Below, in pieces: positions 1 through 6,353 of a stretch of 8,592 nucleotides of DNA. The notes beneath the pieces were generated by a model that was not told the origin of the DNA, did not search any database, and saw nothing but the letters and a program-made list of their open reading frames with translations. Numbering within the stretch: position 1 is the first letter of the stretch; every line of letters begins with the position of its first letter. Source of the DNA: Bacillota bacterium (GTDB lineage Bacteria > Bacillota_A > Clostridia > Peptostreptococcales > Anaerovoracaceae); the NCBI GenBank assembly GCA_017437925.1, contig JAFRWQ010000085.1, forward strand, positions 1 through 8,592, read 5' to 3'. A program made the translations under genes and the position numbers.

Positions 1-328
1 GCCCGACGTATCCACCATCTGCGTAGGCATGGCGGCCTCGATGGCGGCGGTGCTCCTGGCGGCGGGGGCAAAGGGCAAGCGCTACGTGCTTCCCAACGCC
101 GAGGTCATGATACACCAGCCCCTGGGCGGCATGCAGGGCCAGGCTGAGGATATGCGCATACACACCGAGCACATACTCAAGAAGAGGGAAGACCTTAACA
201 GGATACTCTCCGAAAGGACGGGCCGGTCCCTTGAGGTCATCGCAAGGGACACCGACAGAGACAATTACATGGACGCCGCTCAGGCCGTGGCCTACGGTCT
301 GGCCGACAAGCTTGTTGAAAAGAGGTAA
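1..328 (+). CDS. clpP: ATP-dependent Clp protease proteolytic subunit ClpP (5' truncated by window edge)
   Basis: This is the C-terminal half of the ClpP serine peptidase, whose tetradecamer degrades proteins fed to it by ClpX (or ClpA/C) in the cytoplasm. The reading frame is open from base 2, about 108 codons to TAA at 326-328; the N-terminal part, roughly 90 residues, lies outside the window. The catalytic triad is complete: Ser in the motif GMAASM near bases 26-43, His in MIHQPLGG near 107-130, and Asp as the last residue of DTDRD, just before NYMDAAQAV. The GAKGKR segment and the C-terminal [10 protein letters not shown] are typical of the family. The residue after Ser-Met is Ala where E. 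coli has Gly; I consider this tolerated variation. clpX begins 3 bases downstream, so the two are cotranscribed and probably translationally coupled. The promoter and any CtsR or similar operator would be upstream of the window. Confidence 0.97.
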   Translation, partial: PDVSTICVGMAASMAAVLLAAGAKGKRYVLPNAEVMIHQPLGGMQGQAEDMRIHTEHILKKREDLNRILSERTGRSLEVIARDTDRDNYMDAAQAVAYGLADKLVEKR

Positions 329-331
329 GAC

Positions 332-1612
332 ATGGCAAAATTCGATAAAGAGAGACGACTGGTCTGCTCTTTTTGCGGAAAGCCTGCCGGGGAAAACGAG
401 AAGCTCATAGCCGGTCCCAACGTGTACATATGCAGGGAATGCGCCGAGATGGCCATGGAGATCTTCAACGGAGATCCGGGCGAAGAGCCGGACGAACCCA
501 TAGTCGAAAATCTTCCTCTTCCGACTCCCCGCGAGATAGTGGCCGCTCTCTCCGATTACGTCATAGAGCAGGAAAAGGCCAAGAAGATACTGGCCGTCGC
601 CGTATACAACCACTATAAAAGGATAAAAAGGCTCGAGGAGAACAAAAAGCTCCCCAAAAAGGAACGCAAAGAAGAGGTCGAGATCCAGAAGAGCAATATT
701 ATAATGATAGGGCCCACCGGGTCCGGCAAGACTCTTCTCGCCCAGACCCTGGCAAGGACCCTCAACGTGCCCTTCGCCATAGCCGACGCCACCGTCCTCA
801 CCGAGGCCGGCTATGTCGGAGAAGACGTGGAGAATATATTGCTGAAGCTTCTGCAGGCCGCCGATTTCGACGTGGAAAAGGCCCAGAAGGGCATAGTCTA
901 CGTGGATGAGATCGACAAGATCGCAAAGAAATCTGAGAACGTCTCCATCACCAGGGACGTTTCCGGCGAGGGCGTTCAGCAGGCCCTGCTCAAGATACTC
1001 GAGGGCACGGTGGCCAACGTGCCTCCCCAGGGCGGGCGCAAGCATCCCCTGCAGGAGTTCATACAGTTCGACACCACCAACGTCCTCTTCATCTGCGGAG
1101 GAGCCTTCGACGGCCTGGACAAGATCATACAGAGACGCATAGGTGAGAAGACCATAGGCTTCAACGCCGACGTGATCTCGGTGAAGGACGACGATCCCCA
1201 CATCCTGGACCACGTCCAGTCGGAAGACCTGCTGAAGTACGGCCTCATACCCGAATTCATCGGAAGGCTGCCGGCGGTCGCGGTGCTGGACGAGCTCTCA
1301 AAGGAAGCCCTGGTCCGCATCATCAGCGAGCCCAAGAACTCCCTGCTCAAGCAGTATACCGAGCTTCTGGGCATGGACGGGGTCGAGCTTGAGATCACCG
1401 AAGACGGCCTGCGCAGGGTGGCCGAAAAGGCCATAGAGAAGAAGACCGGAGCAAGAGGCCTTCGCAGTATACTGGAGCAGCGCATGACCGACATAATGTT
1501 CGATATTCCCTCGAGAAAGGACATCGCCAGGGTGACCGTGACCGCCGAGACCATAGACGGGGCGGAGCCTGTCCTTACCCTCATCGAAGGGGCGGCGGAC
1601 AGCGATTCCTAA
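332..1612 (+). CDS. clpX: ATP-dependent Clp protease ATP-binding subunit ClpX
   Basis: ClpX is the AAA+ unfoldase that recognises tagged proteins and threads them into ClpP. The 426-residue product is full length. In order it shows: an N-terminal zinc-binding domain with Cys12, Cys15, Cys34 and Cys37; Walker A GPTGSGKT (127-134); the pore-1 loop GYVG (160-163), which grips substrate; Walker B with VDEID (191-195); the RKH loop (236-238); the IGF loop (275-277), which docks on ClpP; the arginine-bearing EFIGRLP (308-314); and sensor 2 GARGLR (373-378). The IGF loop and the adjacent clpP together indicate a working ClpXP pair. The ATG at 332 is preceded by AGAGG at 321-325, overlapping the clpP stop. 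Isoleucine codons are by hand count 22 ATA, 15 ATC and 2 ATT, which is unusual for a GC-rich gene. Confidence 0.98.
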   Translation: MAKFDKERRLVCSFCGKPAGENEKLIAGPNVYICRECAEMAMEIFNGDPGEEPDEPIVENLPLPTPREIVAALSDYVIEQEKAKKILAVAVYNHYKRIKRLEENKKLPKKERKEEVEIQKSNIIMIGPTGSGKTLLAQTLARTLNVPFAIADATVLTEAGYVGEDVENILLKLLQAADFDVEKAQKGIVYVDEIDKIAKKSENVSITRDVSGEGVQQALLKILEGTVANVPPQGGRKHPLQEFIQFDTTNVLFICGGAFDGLDKIIQRRIGEKTIGFNADVISVKDDDPHILDHVQSEDLLKYGLIPEFIGRLPAVAVLDELSKEALVRIISEPKNSLLKQYTELLGMDGVELEITEDGLRRVAEKAIEKKTGARGLRSILEQRMTDIMFDIPSRKDIARVTVTAETIDGAEPVLTLIEGAADSDS

Positions 1613-1657
1613 AGCTTTTTCGCAGGCAGCGCCCGGAAGGCGCCGGAAAGGAAAAGT

Positions 1658-3994
1658 ATGGCAGACGAAATCATAACAGAAGAGACCTCGACCCGGACCA
1701 TGCCGCTGATCGCCTTAAGGGGCGTCAGCGTGTTTCCGCGCACCGAGGTACGCTTTGACATAGAAAGGGAGAAGTCCATCCAGGCTCTGGAGGCCGCCAT
1801 GAGCGGAGATTCCATGATCTTTCTTGCGAATCAGAAGGATCCGGGCGTTGACCTTCCCACCGCTAAAGACCTTTACACCGTGGGCACGGCGGCCAAGATC
1901 AAGAGGATACTCAGGATGCCCGGAGAGCAGCTGAGAGTCCTGGTCTCGGGCCAGTACAGAGCCAGGGTGAAGAAGATGGTCAGCGAGAACCCCTACTTCG
2001 CAGCCGAGATACAGCGCATAGAAGAGAAGGAGGACGTGGCCCTGACCCCCGACGTGCTGGCGATAATCCGCACCGCTTCGGGCCTTTACGCCCAGTACAG
2101 GGCCGACCACCAGCGCTTCCCCAACGACGATTTCAGGGGCTTTGACAGGGAGGACCAGCCCGGCTTCATCGCCGACTTCATCATCACCCAGATGGACGTC
2201 CAGCCCGAAGAGGCCCAGAAGGTCCTTATGACCGTGGACCCCGTCAAAAGGCTCACCCTTGTGGTCAAGTACCTGGTCAGGGAGACCGAGATCGCAAAAT
2301 ACGAGGACCAGCTCAACACCAAGCTGCAGAACCGCCTGAACAAGTCCCAGAGAGAGCACTACCTGATGGAGCAGATGCGCACCATACAGGAGGAGCTGGG
2401 CCAGGAGGACGACATAAAGTCCGAAGCCGAGGAGTGGAAGAAGCAGCTGAAGAAGCTGAAGCTCTCCCCCGAGATCACCGAGAAGGTTGAAAAAGAGATC
2501 AACAGGGCCGCAAAGCTTCCTCCCTACGCCGCCGATCTTGCGGTGATCAGGAGCTACGTCGAGTGGATACTGGACCTGCCCTGGAACAAGTCCACCAAGC
2601 AGGATATCGAGATCAAGGAAGCCCAGAAAATACTGGACGAGGACCACTACGGCCTTGAAAAGGTAAAGGAGCGCATACTCGAGTACCTGGCGGTCCTGAG
2701 CCTCGCGGGAAGCGAGAAGGGCCCCATACTCTGCCTCGTAGGCCCTCCGGGGGTGGGAAAGACCTCCATAGCCAGGTCCATCGCCAGAGCAACCGGCAGG
2801 AAGTTCGTCCACATGTCCCTGGGCGGAGTGAGGGACGAAGCCGAGATCAGAGGCCACAGAAGGACCTACATAGGAGCAATACCCGGCCGCATCATGACCG
2901 CCATAAGGGAGTGCAAAAGCAGCAACCCTGTCTTCCTCTTCGACGAGGTGGACAAGATAGGCGCCGACTACAAGGGAGATCCCGCCTCGGCCCTGCTCGA
3001 GGTCCTGGATCCCGAGCAGAACAGGGAGTTCGTGGATCACTATCTCGAAGTGCCCTTCGACCTCTCCAACGTGATGTTCATAACCACGGCCAACACCACC
3101 GAGACCATACCCAGGCCCCTCCTCGACAGGATGGAGGTCTTGGAGATCTCGGGCTACACCGAAGAGGAAAAGCAGGCCATCGCCAAAAAGTACCTCATCC
3201 CCAAGCAGATCAAGGCCCACGGCCTTGAGAACGGCGACATAAGCATCAGCCCCGGAGCGCTCAAGGCCCTCATAGAGTCCTACACCAGGGAATCGGGCGT
3301 AAGAGGCCTTGAAAAGGAGATCGCCAACCTCTGCAGAAAGGTCGCCCGCAAGGTGGTGGAAGGTGAGAAGGAAAAGCACAGCGTCACCGCAAACAACCTG
3401 GAGAGCTACCTGGGCAAGAAGCGCTACCACTACGACAAGCTCCTCGGAAAGAACGAAGTGGGAGTCGCCACCGGCATGGCCTGGACCGTGGTGGGAGGGG
3501 ATACCCTCTTTATTGAAACCGCTGCTCTTCCCGGCACCGGCCACATAGTGCTGACAGGCCAGCTGGGCGACGTGATGCAGGAATCCGCCAGGGCCGCCAT
3601 AAGCTACGTGCGCTCAAGAAGCGCCGATTTCGGCATAGAAGAGGACTTCTACAAGACAAAGGACATACACATCCATGTCCCCGAAGGGGCGACCCCGAAA
3701 GACGTACCCTCAGCCGGCGTCACCATGTGCGTCTCGGTCATCTCAGCCCTCACCGGAAGGCCTGTCAGAAAAGACGTCGCCATGACCGGAGAGATAAGCC
3801 TCAGGGGCAAGATACTGCCCGTCGGCGGCATCAAGGAGAAGGTCCTCGCCGCCCACAGGATGGGCGTTTCGACCATACTCCTTCCCGAAGAGAACAAGGC
3901 GGACCTGGACGACCTGCCCAAGGCCGTAAGGGACGAGCTGCGCTTCGTCCTCCTCGATACCGCGGACGACGCCCTGAAAGAGGCCCTCATATGA
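1658..3994 (+). CDS. lon: ATP-dependent endopeptidase La (Lon protease, LonA type)
   Basis: Lon is a homo-oligomeric cytoplasmic AAA+ protease that removes misfolded and selected regulatory proteins. The 778-residue product has the LonA layout: N-terminal substrate-binding domain (about 14-210), a charged coiled-coil linker (about 220-285), Walker A GPPGVGKT (362-369), Walker B FLFDEVD (426-432), sensor 2 SGVRGLE (546-552) and the C-terminal peptidase domain. The Ser-Lys catalytic dyad is Ser685, in PSAG, and Lys726, in GGIKEK. Residue 683, two before the serine, is Val (GTA) where the family normally has Gly (DGPSAG); this single-base difference is treated as a finding. The ATG at 1658 follows AAAGG at 1647-1651. 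The 45-base gap from clpX holds only a small 5-bp hairpin (1629-1643) and no convincing terminator, so cotranscription with clpX is likely. The gene end overlaps engB. Confidence 0.97.
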   Translation: MADEIITEETSTRTMPLIALRGVSVFPRTEVRFDIEREKSIQALEAAMSGDSMIFLANQKDPGVDLPTAKDLYTVGTAAKIKRILRMPGEQLRVLVSGQYRARVKKMVSENPYFAAEIQRIEEKEDVALTPDVLAIIRTASGLYAQYRADHQRFPNDDFRGFDREDQPGFIADFIITQMDVQPEEAQKVLMTVDPVKRLTLVVKYLVRETEIAKYEDQLNTKLQNRLNKSQREHYLMEQMRTIQEELGQEDDIKSEAEEWKKQLKKLKLSPEITEKVEKEINRAAKLPPYAADLAVIRSYVEWILDLPWNKSTKQDIEIKEAQKILDEDHYGLEKVKERILEYLAVLSLAGSEKGPILCLVGPPGVGKTSIARSIARATGRKFVHMSLGGVRDEAEIRGHRRTYIGAIPGRIMTAIRECKSSNPVFLFDEVDKIGADYKGDPASALLEVLDPEQNREFVDHYLEVPFDLSNVMFITTANTTETIPRPLLDRMEVLEISGYTEEEKQAIAKKYLIPKQIKAHGLENGDISISPGALKALIESYTRESGVRGLEKEIANLCRKVARKVVEGEKEKHSVTANNLESYLGKKRYHYDKLLGKNEVGVATGMAWTVVGGDTLFIETAALPGTGHIVLTGQLGDVMQESARAAISYVRSRSADFGIEEDFYKTKDIHIHVPEGATPKDVPSAGVTMCVSVISALTGRPVRKDVAMTGEISLRGKILPVGGIKEKVLAAHRMGVSTILLPEENKADLDDLPKAVRDELRFVLLDTADDALKEALI

Positions 3995-4602
3995 AGATAA
4001 ACAGGGTGGATTTCCTCTGCTCTGCCGTGAAGAAGTCCCAGTACCCGGCTGAGGACCTGCCGGAGATAGCCTTCGCGGGCCGTTCCAACGTGGGGAAGTC
4101 CTCGCTGATAAACCTTCTGACCAACAACAAAAACGCGGCCAAGGTGAGCAGCAGTCCCGGAAAGACCAGGACCATAAATTTCTTCCTCATCAACGGCAGC
4201 TTCAGGATAGTGGACCTTCCGGGCTACGGCTACGCCAAGGTCTCGAAGGCGGTCTCCGAAGATTGGGGCCGCATGATGGAGGAATACCTCTCAAAGCGTC
4301 CCAACCTGGTCGGAGTGGTCCAGCTGGTGGACATACGCCACGAGCCCAGCGCCCAGGACGTGCAGATGTACGATTACCTGAGGTACTACGGGCTCTCGGG
4401 CCTTGTTGCCGCGACCAAGGCCGACAAAGTCTCGAAAAACGAGATGAACAAGAACCTGGCCGTCATCAGAAAGACCTTAAGCCTTGAAAAGGAAGATGTC
4501 GTGATCCCGGTATCGGCCCTCAAAAAGACCGGCCAGGACGTCCTTCTTGAGCATATGGGCAGCCTGATAGAAGCCTATGAGGGCCCGAAAGCAAGGCCTT
4601 AG
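3991..4602 (+). CDS. engB: Ribosome biogenesis GTP-binding protein EngB (YsxC/YihA family)
   Basis: EngB is a small TRAFAC-class GTPase needed for late 50S ribosomal subunit assembly. The 203-residue product has the expected length and the G motifs in order: G1 GRSNVGKSS (30-38), a G2 threonine in GKTRTINFF (57-65), G3 DLPGYGYA (75-82), G4 TKADK (142-146) and G5 around VSALKKTG (174-181). The open frame runs 88 codons further upstream inside lon, but the real start is ATG at 3991: the homology begins there, AAAGAGG lies at 3977-3983 with 7-base spacing, and the ATG overlaps the lon TGA as ATGA. That overlap implies translational coupling to lon. The lon-engB (lonA-ysxC) adjacency is a well-known Bacillota arrangement. 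The stop is TAG at 4600-4602. Confidence 0.96.
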   Translation: MKINRVDFLCSAVKKSQYPAEDLPEIAFAGRSNVGKSSLINLLTNNKNAAKVSSSPGKTRTINFFLINGSFRIVDLPGYGYAKVSKAVSEDWGRMMEEYLSKRPNLVGVVQLVDIRHEPSAQDVQMYDYLRYYGLSGLVAATKADKVSKNEMNKNLAVIRKTLSLEKEDVVIPVSALKKTGQDVLLEHMGSLIEAYEGPKARP

Positions 4603-4630
4603 GCCATGCAGGCGCAGCGGACGGGAAGAA

Positions 4631-4636
4631 AGGAGG
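4631..4636 (+). promoter_or_regulatory. Strong RBS that selects a GTG start for the DUF1232 gene
   Basis: AGGAGG is a perfect Shine-Dalgarno core. Two in-frame candidate starts follow: TTG at 4638, only 1 base away and too close for initiation, and GTG at 4644, 7 bases away, which is ideal. I therefore place the start of the next gene at 4644. Confidence 0.75.
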
Positions 4637-4643
4637 CTTGACC

Positions 4644-4979
4644 GTGAGATACATAGGTTTCGCCGTCTTGAGAAGGCGGCTCCGCGCCATCCCGCGGTTT
4701 CTTAAGGACAAAAGGGTCTCCTTCGGGAAGAAGGCCCTGGTCGTCTTCGGCCTGGTCTATCTCTTCCTGCCCGTTGACCTAATACCGCCGGTAATACCGG
4801 TCTTCGGCATACTGGACGACCTGGTGCTCTGGATCTTCATCCTTCACTACCTCAAGGATGAGCTTGACGCCTGCGAGCCCGCCGGGGGAGGCAGCCAAAA
4901 GCCTGCCGGTTACAGCGACAAAGACATCATCGATGTTGAATATACCGTTAAAGAAGAGGAGAAACAGAACAATGTCTGA
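4644..4979 (+). CDS. DUF1232 (YkvA-like) small membrane protein, function unknown
   Basis: This 111-residue protein (from the GTG at 4644) carries a DUF1232 core (PF06803). A basic N-terminus, with Arg and Lys clustered at residues 10-30, is followed by a hydrophobic stretch (about 31-43), the signature LPVDLIPPVIPVFG (42-55), then LDD (57-59) and a second hydrophobic stretch to about 70. The family consensus usually has an Asp after LIP; here it is Pro49. The C-terminal third (74-111) is polar, acidic and probably disordered. Two short membrane segments are likely. The family has no established biochemical role that I know of, so none is assigned. The gene sits 41 bases after engB, and its last 8 bases overlap the start of hpt, which suggests translational coupling. 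The RBS for hpt lies inside this gene. Confidence 0.85.
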   Translation: MRYIGFAVLRRRLRAIPRFLKDKRVSFGKKALVVFGLVYLFLPVDLIPPVIPVFGILDDLVLWIFILHYLKDELDACEPAGGGSQKPAGYSDKDIIDVEYTVKEEEKQNNV

Positions 4980-5508
4980 AACCAAGTACGATCTTTCCGA
5001 GATCCTCATCACCGAGGAGCAGCTGCAGAAGAGGGTGGCCGAGATAGGCGCCGACATCACCAGGGACTATAAGGGCGAAGATGTGCTGCTCGTCGGCATA
5101 CTCAAGGGCTCGGTCCCCTTTATGGCAGACCTCATGAGGCGCATCGACCTTGACGTCACCATCGACTTCATGTCCGTGTCCAGCTACGGCAGCGGCGTCA
5201 GGACCAGCGGAGTCGTCCGCATCATAAAGGACCTCGACATGGACATAAGGGACAAGAACGTTATCATCGCCGAGGACATCATCGACTCCGGACTCACCCT
5301 GAGCTACCTCAAGGGATACCTTCTCGAAAAGCAGCCCAAGAGCCTCAGGATAGCGACCCTTCTCGACAAGCCCGCCAGAAGGCAGGTCAGCTTAAGGCCC
5401 GACTACGTGGGCTTTGAGGTCGAAGACAAGTTCATCGTGGGCTACGGCCTGGACATCGATCAGAAATATCGCAATCTTCCGTATATTTCATGGGTCAAAA
5501 CCGAATAA
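4972..5508 (+). CDS. hpt: Hypoxanthine phosphoribosyltransferase
   Basis: Hpt condenses hypoxanthine (and usually guanine) with PRPP to form IMP or GMP in cytoplasmic purine salvage. The 178-residue product matches the usual bacterial length. The PRPP-binding loop VIIAEDIIDSGLTL (97-110) with its acidic pair Glu101-Asp102 is intact. Also present are the early PRPP/pyrophosphate-loop segment GILKGSVPF (42-50), the flexible-loop SYG (71-73), LDKPARR (131-137) with the purine-contacting Lys133, and the C-terminal VGYGLDIDQKYRNLP (156-170). The open frame extends back to 4858 inside the DUF1232 gene, but the start is ATG 4972, with GAGGAG at 4956-4961, where homology begins. In Bacillus hpt lies near tilS and ftsH; placement after engB-DUF1232 is a different arrangement. 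It is probably the last gene of the clpP-led transcript. Confidence 0.95.
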   Translation: MSETKYDLSEILITEEQLQKRVAEIGADITRDYKGEDVLLVGILKGSVPFMADLMRRIDLDVTIDFMSVSSYGSGVRTSGVVRIIKDLDMDIRDKNVIIAEDIIDSGLTLSYLKGYLLEKQPKSLRIATLLDKPARRQVSLRPDYVGFEVEDKFIVGYGLDIDQKYRNLPYISWVKTE

Positions 5509-5520
5509 ATCGGTTATAAT
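5492..5520 (+). promoter_or_regulatory. Possible promoter for pduL (perfect -10, weak -35)
   Basis: A perfect TATAAT lies at 5515-5520, 38 bases before the pduL start codon. The best -35 at 17-base spacing is GGGTCA at 5492-5497, only 3 of 6 matches to TTGACA and inside the end of hpt. A 6-bp inverted repeat, AACCGA (5499-5504) and TCGGTT (5510-5515), overlaps the hpt stop codon and touches the -10 box. It could be an operator, a weak hairpin or chance. The weak -35 suggests either an activator or modest basal activity on top of readthrough from hpt. Confidence 0.5.
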
Positions 5521-5558
5521 AGATAAATAAGCATCACTGCGAAAAAGGAGAGTATAAA

Positions 5559-6131
5559 ATGGCTTACACAGTACCCGTTGGCGTATCCAACAAGCATATC
5601 CATCTTTCTCAGGCCGATCTGGAGGTCCTCTTCGGAGAAGGCGCCCAGCTGACCGTCAAGAACTATCTCAAGCAGCCCGGACAGTTCGCCGCTGAAGAGA
5701 AGTGCGACATCGTGGGACCCAAGACCACCCTCAAGGGCGTAAGAGTCCTCGGACCCCTCAGAAAGCAGTCCCAGATCGAGCTGGCCCTCACCGACGCCAG
5801 ACAGCTAGGTATTTCCGTGCCCGTAAGAGAGAGCGGAAAGCTGGCAGGCTCCACCCCCATCAAGCTGGTAGGACCCTGCGGCGAGCTCGAGCTTGCCGAA
5901 GGCGCCATCGCGGCCTTAAGACATATCCATCTTACCGCCGACCAGGCCAAGGAAGCCGGAGTCATCGACAAGCAGATGGTAAGCGTCAGAGTTGGCGGCG
6001 AGAGAGGCCTGATCTTTGAAAACGTCCTCATCCGCAGCGGAGAGGGACACACCGCCGAGATGCACGTCGACACCGACGAAGCCAACGCGGCCGGACTCAA
6101 GAACAACGACATCGTCGAGATCATCCTGTAG
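5559..6131 (+). CDS. pduL: PduL-type phosphate acyltransferase (phosphotransacetylase/phosphopropanoyltransferase)
   Basis: The product belongs to the PTAC family (PF06130), metal-dependent enzymes that exchange acyl-CoA and acyl phosphate, unrelated in fold to Pta. At 190 residues it is a full two-domain enzyme. The likely metal-binding histidines are in NKHIHL (His13, His15), RHIHLT (His122, His124) and EMHVDTDEAN (His169). The substrate-pocket segments LKQPGQFAAEE (37-47) and GPLRKQSQIELA (65-76) are also present. The catalytic domain begins right at the N-terminus, with no extra helix of the kind that targets PduL to microcompartments, and no shell genes are in view. A housekeeping role in acetate and ATP production is therefore the best inference; no acetate kinase gene is adjacent. 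The RBS AAGGAG (5545-5550) is strong. Isoleucine codons are 12 ATC, 1 ATT and 0 ATA, unlike the neighbours, consistent with high expression. Confidence 0.9.
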   Translation: MAYTVPVGVSNKHIHLSQADLEVLFGEGAQLTVKNYLKQPGQFAAEEKCDIVGPKTTLKGVRVLGPLRKQSQIELALTDARQLGISVPVRESGKLAGSTPIKLVGPCGELELAEGAIAALRHIHLTADQAKEAGVIDKQMVSVRVGGERGLIFENVLIRSGEGHTAEMHVDTDEANAAGLKNNDIVEIIL

Positions 6132-6167
6132 GATGTGATGAGGGCTATGAGCCCATAAGCCGGACAG

Positions 6168-6197
6168 GCCCGGGATCTTAAGGATCCCGGGCTTTTT
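6168..6197 (+). terminator. Strong intrinsic terminator after pduL
   Basis: A perfect 10-bp GC-rich stem (6168-6177 with 6183-6192) closes a 5-base loop, TTAAG, and is followed by five T at 6193-6197. Two smaller hairpins precede it: CATCC/GGATG (6122-6135), spanning the pduL stop codon, and GGGCT/AGCCC (6142-6154). Confidence 0.93.
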
Positions 6198-6241
6198 GCG
6201 TCCCGACGCGGTCTCGCAGTGGAGCGCTTTAAAACGATGTA

Positions 6242-6271
6242 TTGACAAATCTAAAGGAGTCGTAACATAAT
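6242..6271 (+). promoter_or_regulatory. Sigma-A type promoter of the CotH-family gene
   Basis: TTGACA (6242-6247, perfect) is followed after 18 bases by CATAAT (6266-6271, 5 of 6). Transcription would start near 6278, giving a 5' leader of about 75 bases before the ATG at 6354. It lies directly downstream of the pduL terminator, so the CotH-like gene appears to be an independent unit. Confidence 0.75.
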
Positions 6272-6291
6272 CAATTGTAATAGCAAAGACT

Positions 6292-6328
6292 AACCGGCGT
6301 TCCGGTTTATTCGGATCGCATTTGCGAT
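6292..6328 (+). repeat. Two adjacent inverted repeats in the CotH-gene leader
   Basis: AACCGG (6292-6297) and CCGGTT (6302-6307) can pair around a 4-base loop. Eight bases later, ATCGCA (6315-6320) and TGCGAT (6323-6328) form a near-continuous palindrome. Both lie between the predicted transcription start and the start codon, so they could form RNA hairpins or be protein-binding sites. No known riboswitch is recognised. Confidence 0.5.
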
Positions 6329-6353
6329 GTTGAAATGAAAATGCGCAGGCCAG

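Noticed and set aside
976..1584. A 202-codon minus-strand open frame opposite clpX
   Set aside because: Its translation is low-complexity and Ser/Arg-rich, with no recognisable domain. The sense strand is unambiguous ClpX.
1629..1643. 5-bp hairpin GCGCC/GGCGC between clpX and lon
   Set aside because: Too short and with no T-run after it to be a terminator; at most a minor mRNA structure.
1715..3544. A 609-codon open frame on the minus strand opposite lon
   Set aside because: Its codons are exactly in register with lon, so it exists only because lon avoids TTA, CTA and TCA codons there. The translation has no recognisable domain and there is no RBS or promoter.
3727..3990. 88-codon N-terminal extension of EngB inside lon
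   Set aside because: The extension is basic, low-complexity and without homology. ATG 3991 has a good RBS and fits the family length.
4606..4641. 11-codon ORF between engB and the DUF1232 gene (leader peptide?)
   Set aside because: No RBS precedes it, and its product shows no run of regulatory codons.
4858..4971. 38-codon N-terminal extension of Hpt inside the DUF1232 gene
   Set aside because: ATG 4972 has a GAGGAG site and matches the family N-terminus; the extension is an alternate-frame reading of DUF1232.
6253..6259. AAAGGAG Shine-Dalgarno-like site
   Set aside because: It lies inside the promoter spacer of the CotH-family gene and no usable start codon with an open frame follows; probably chance.
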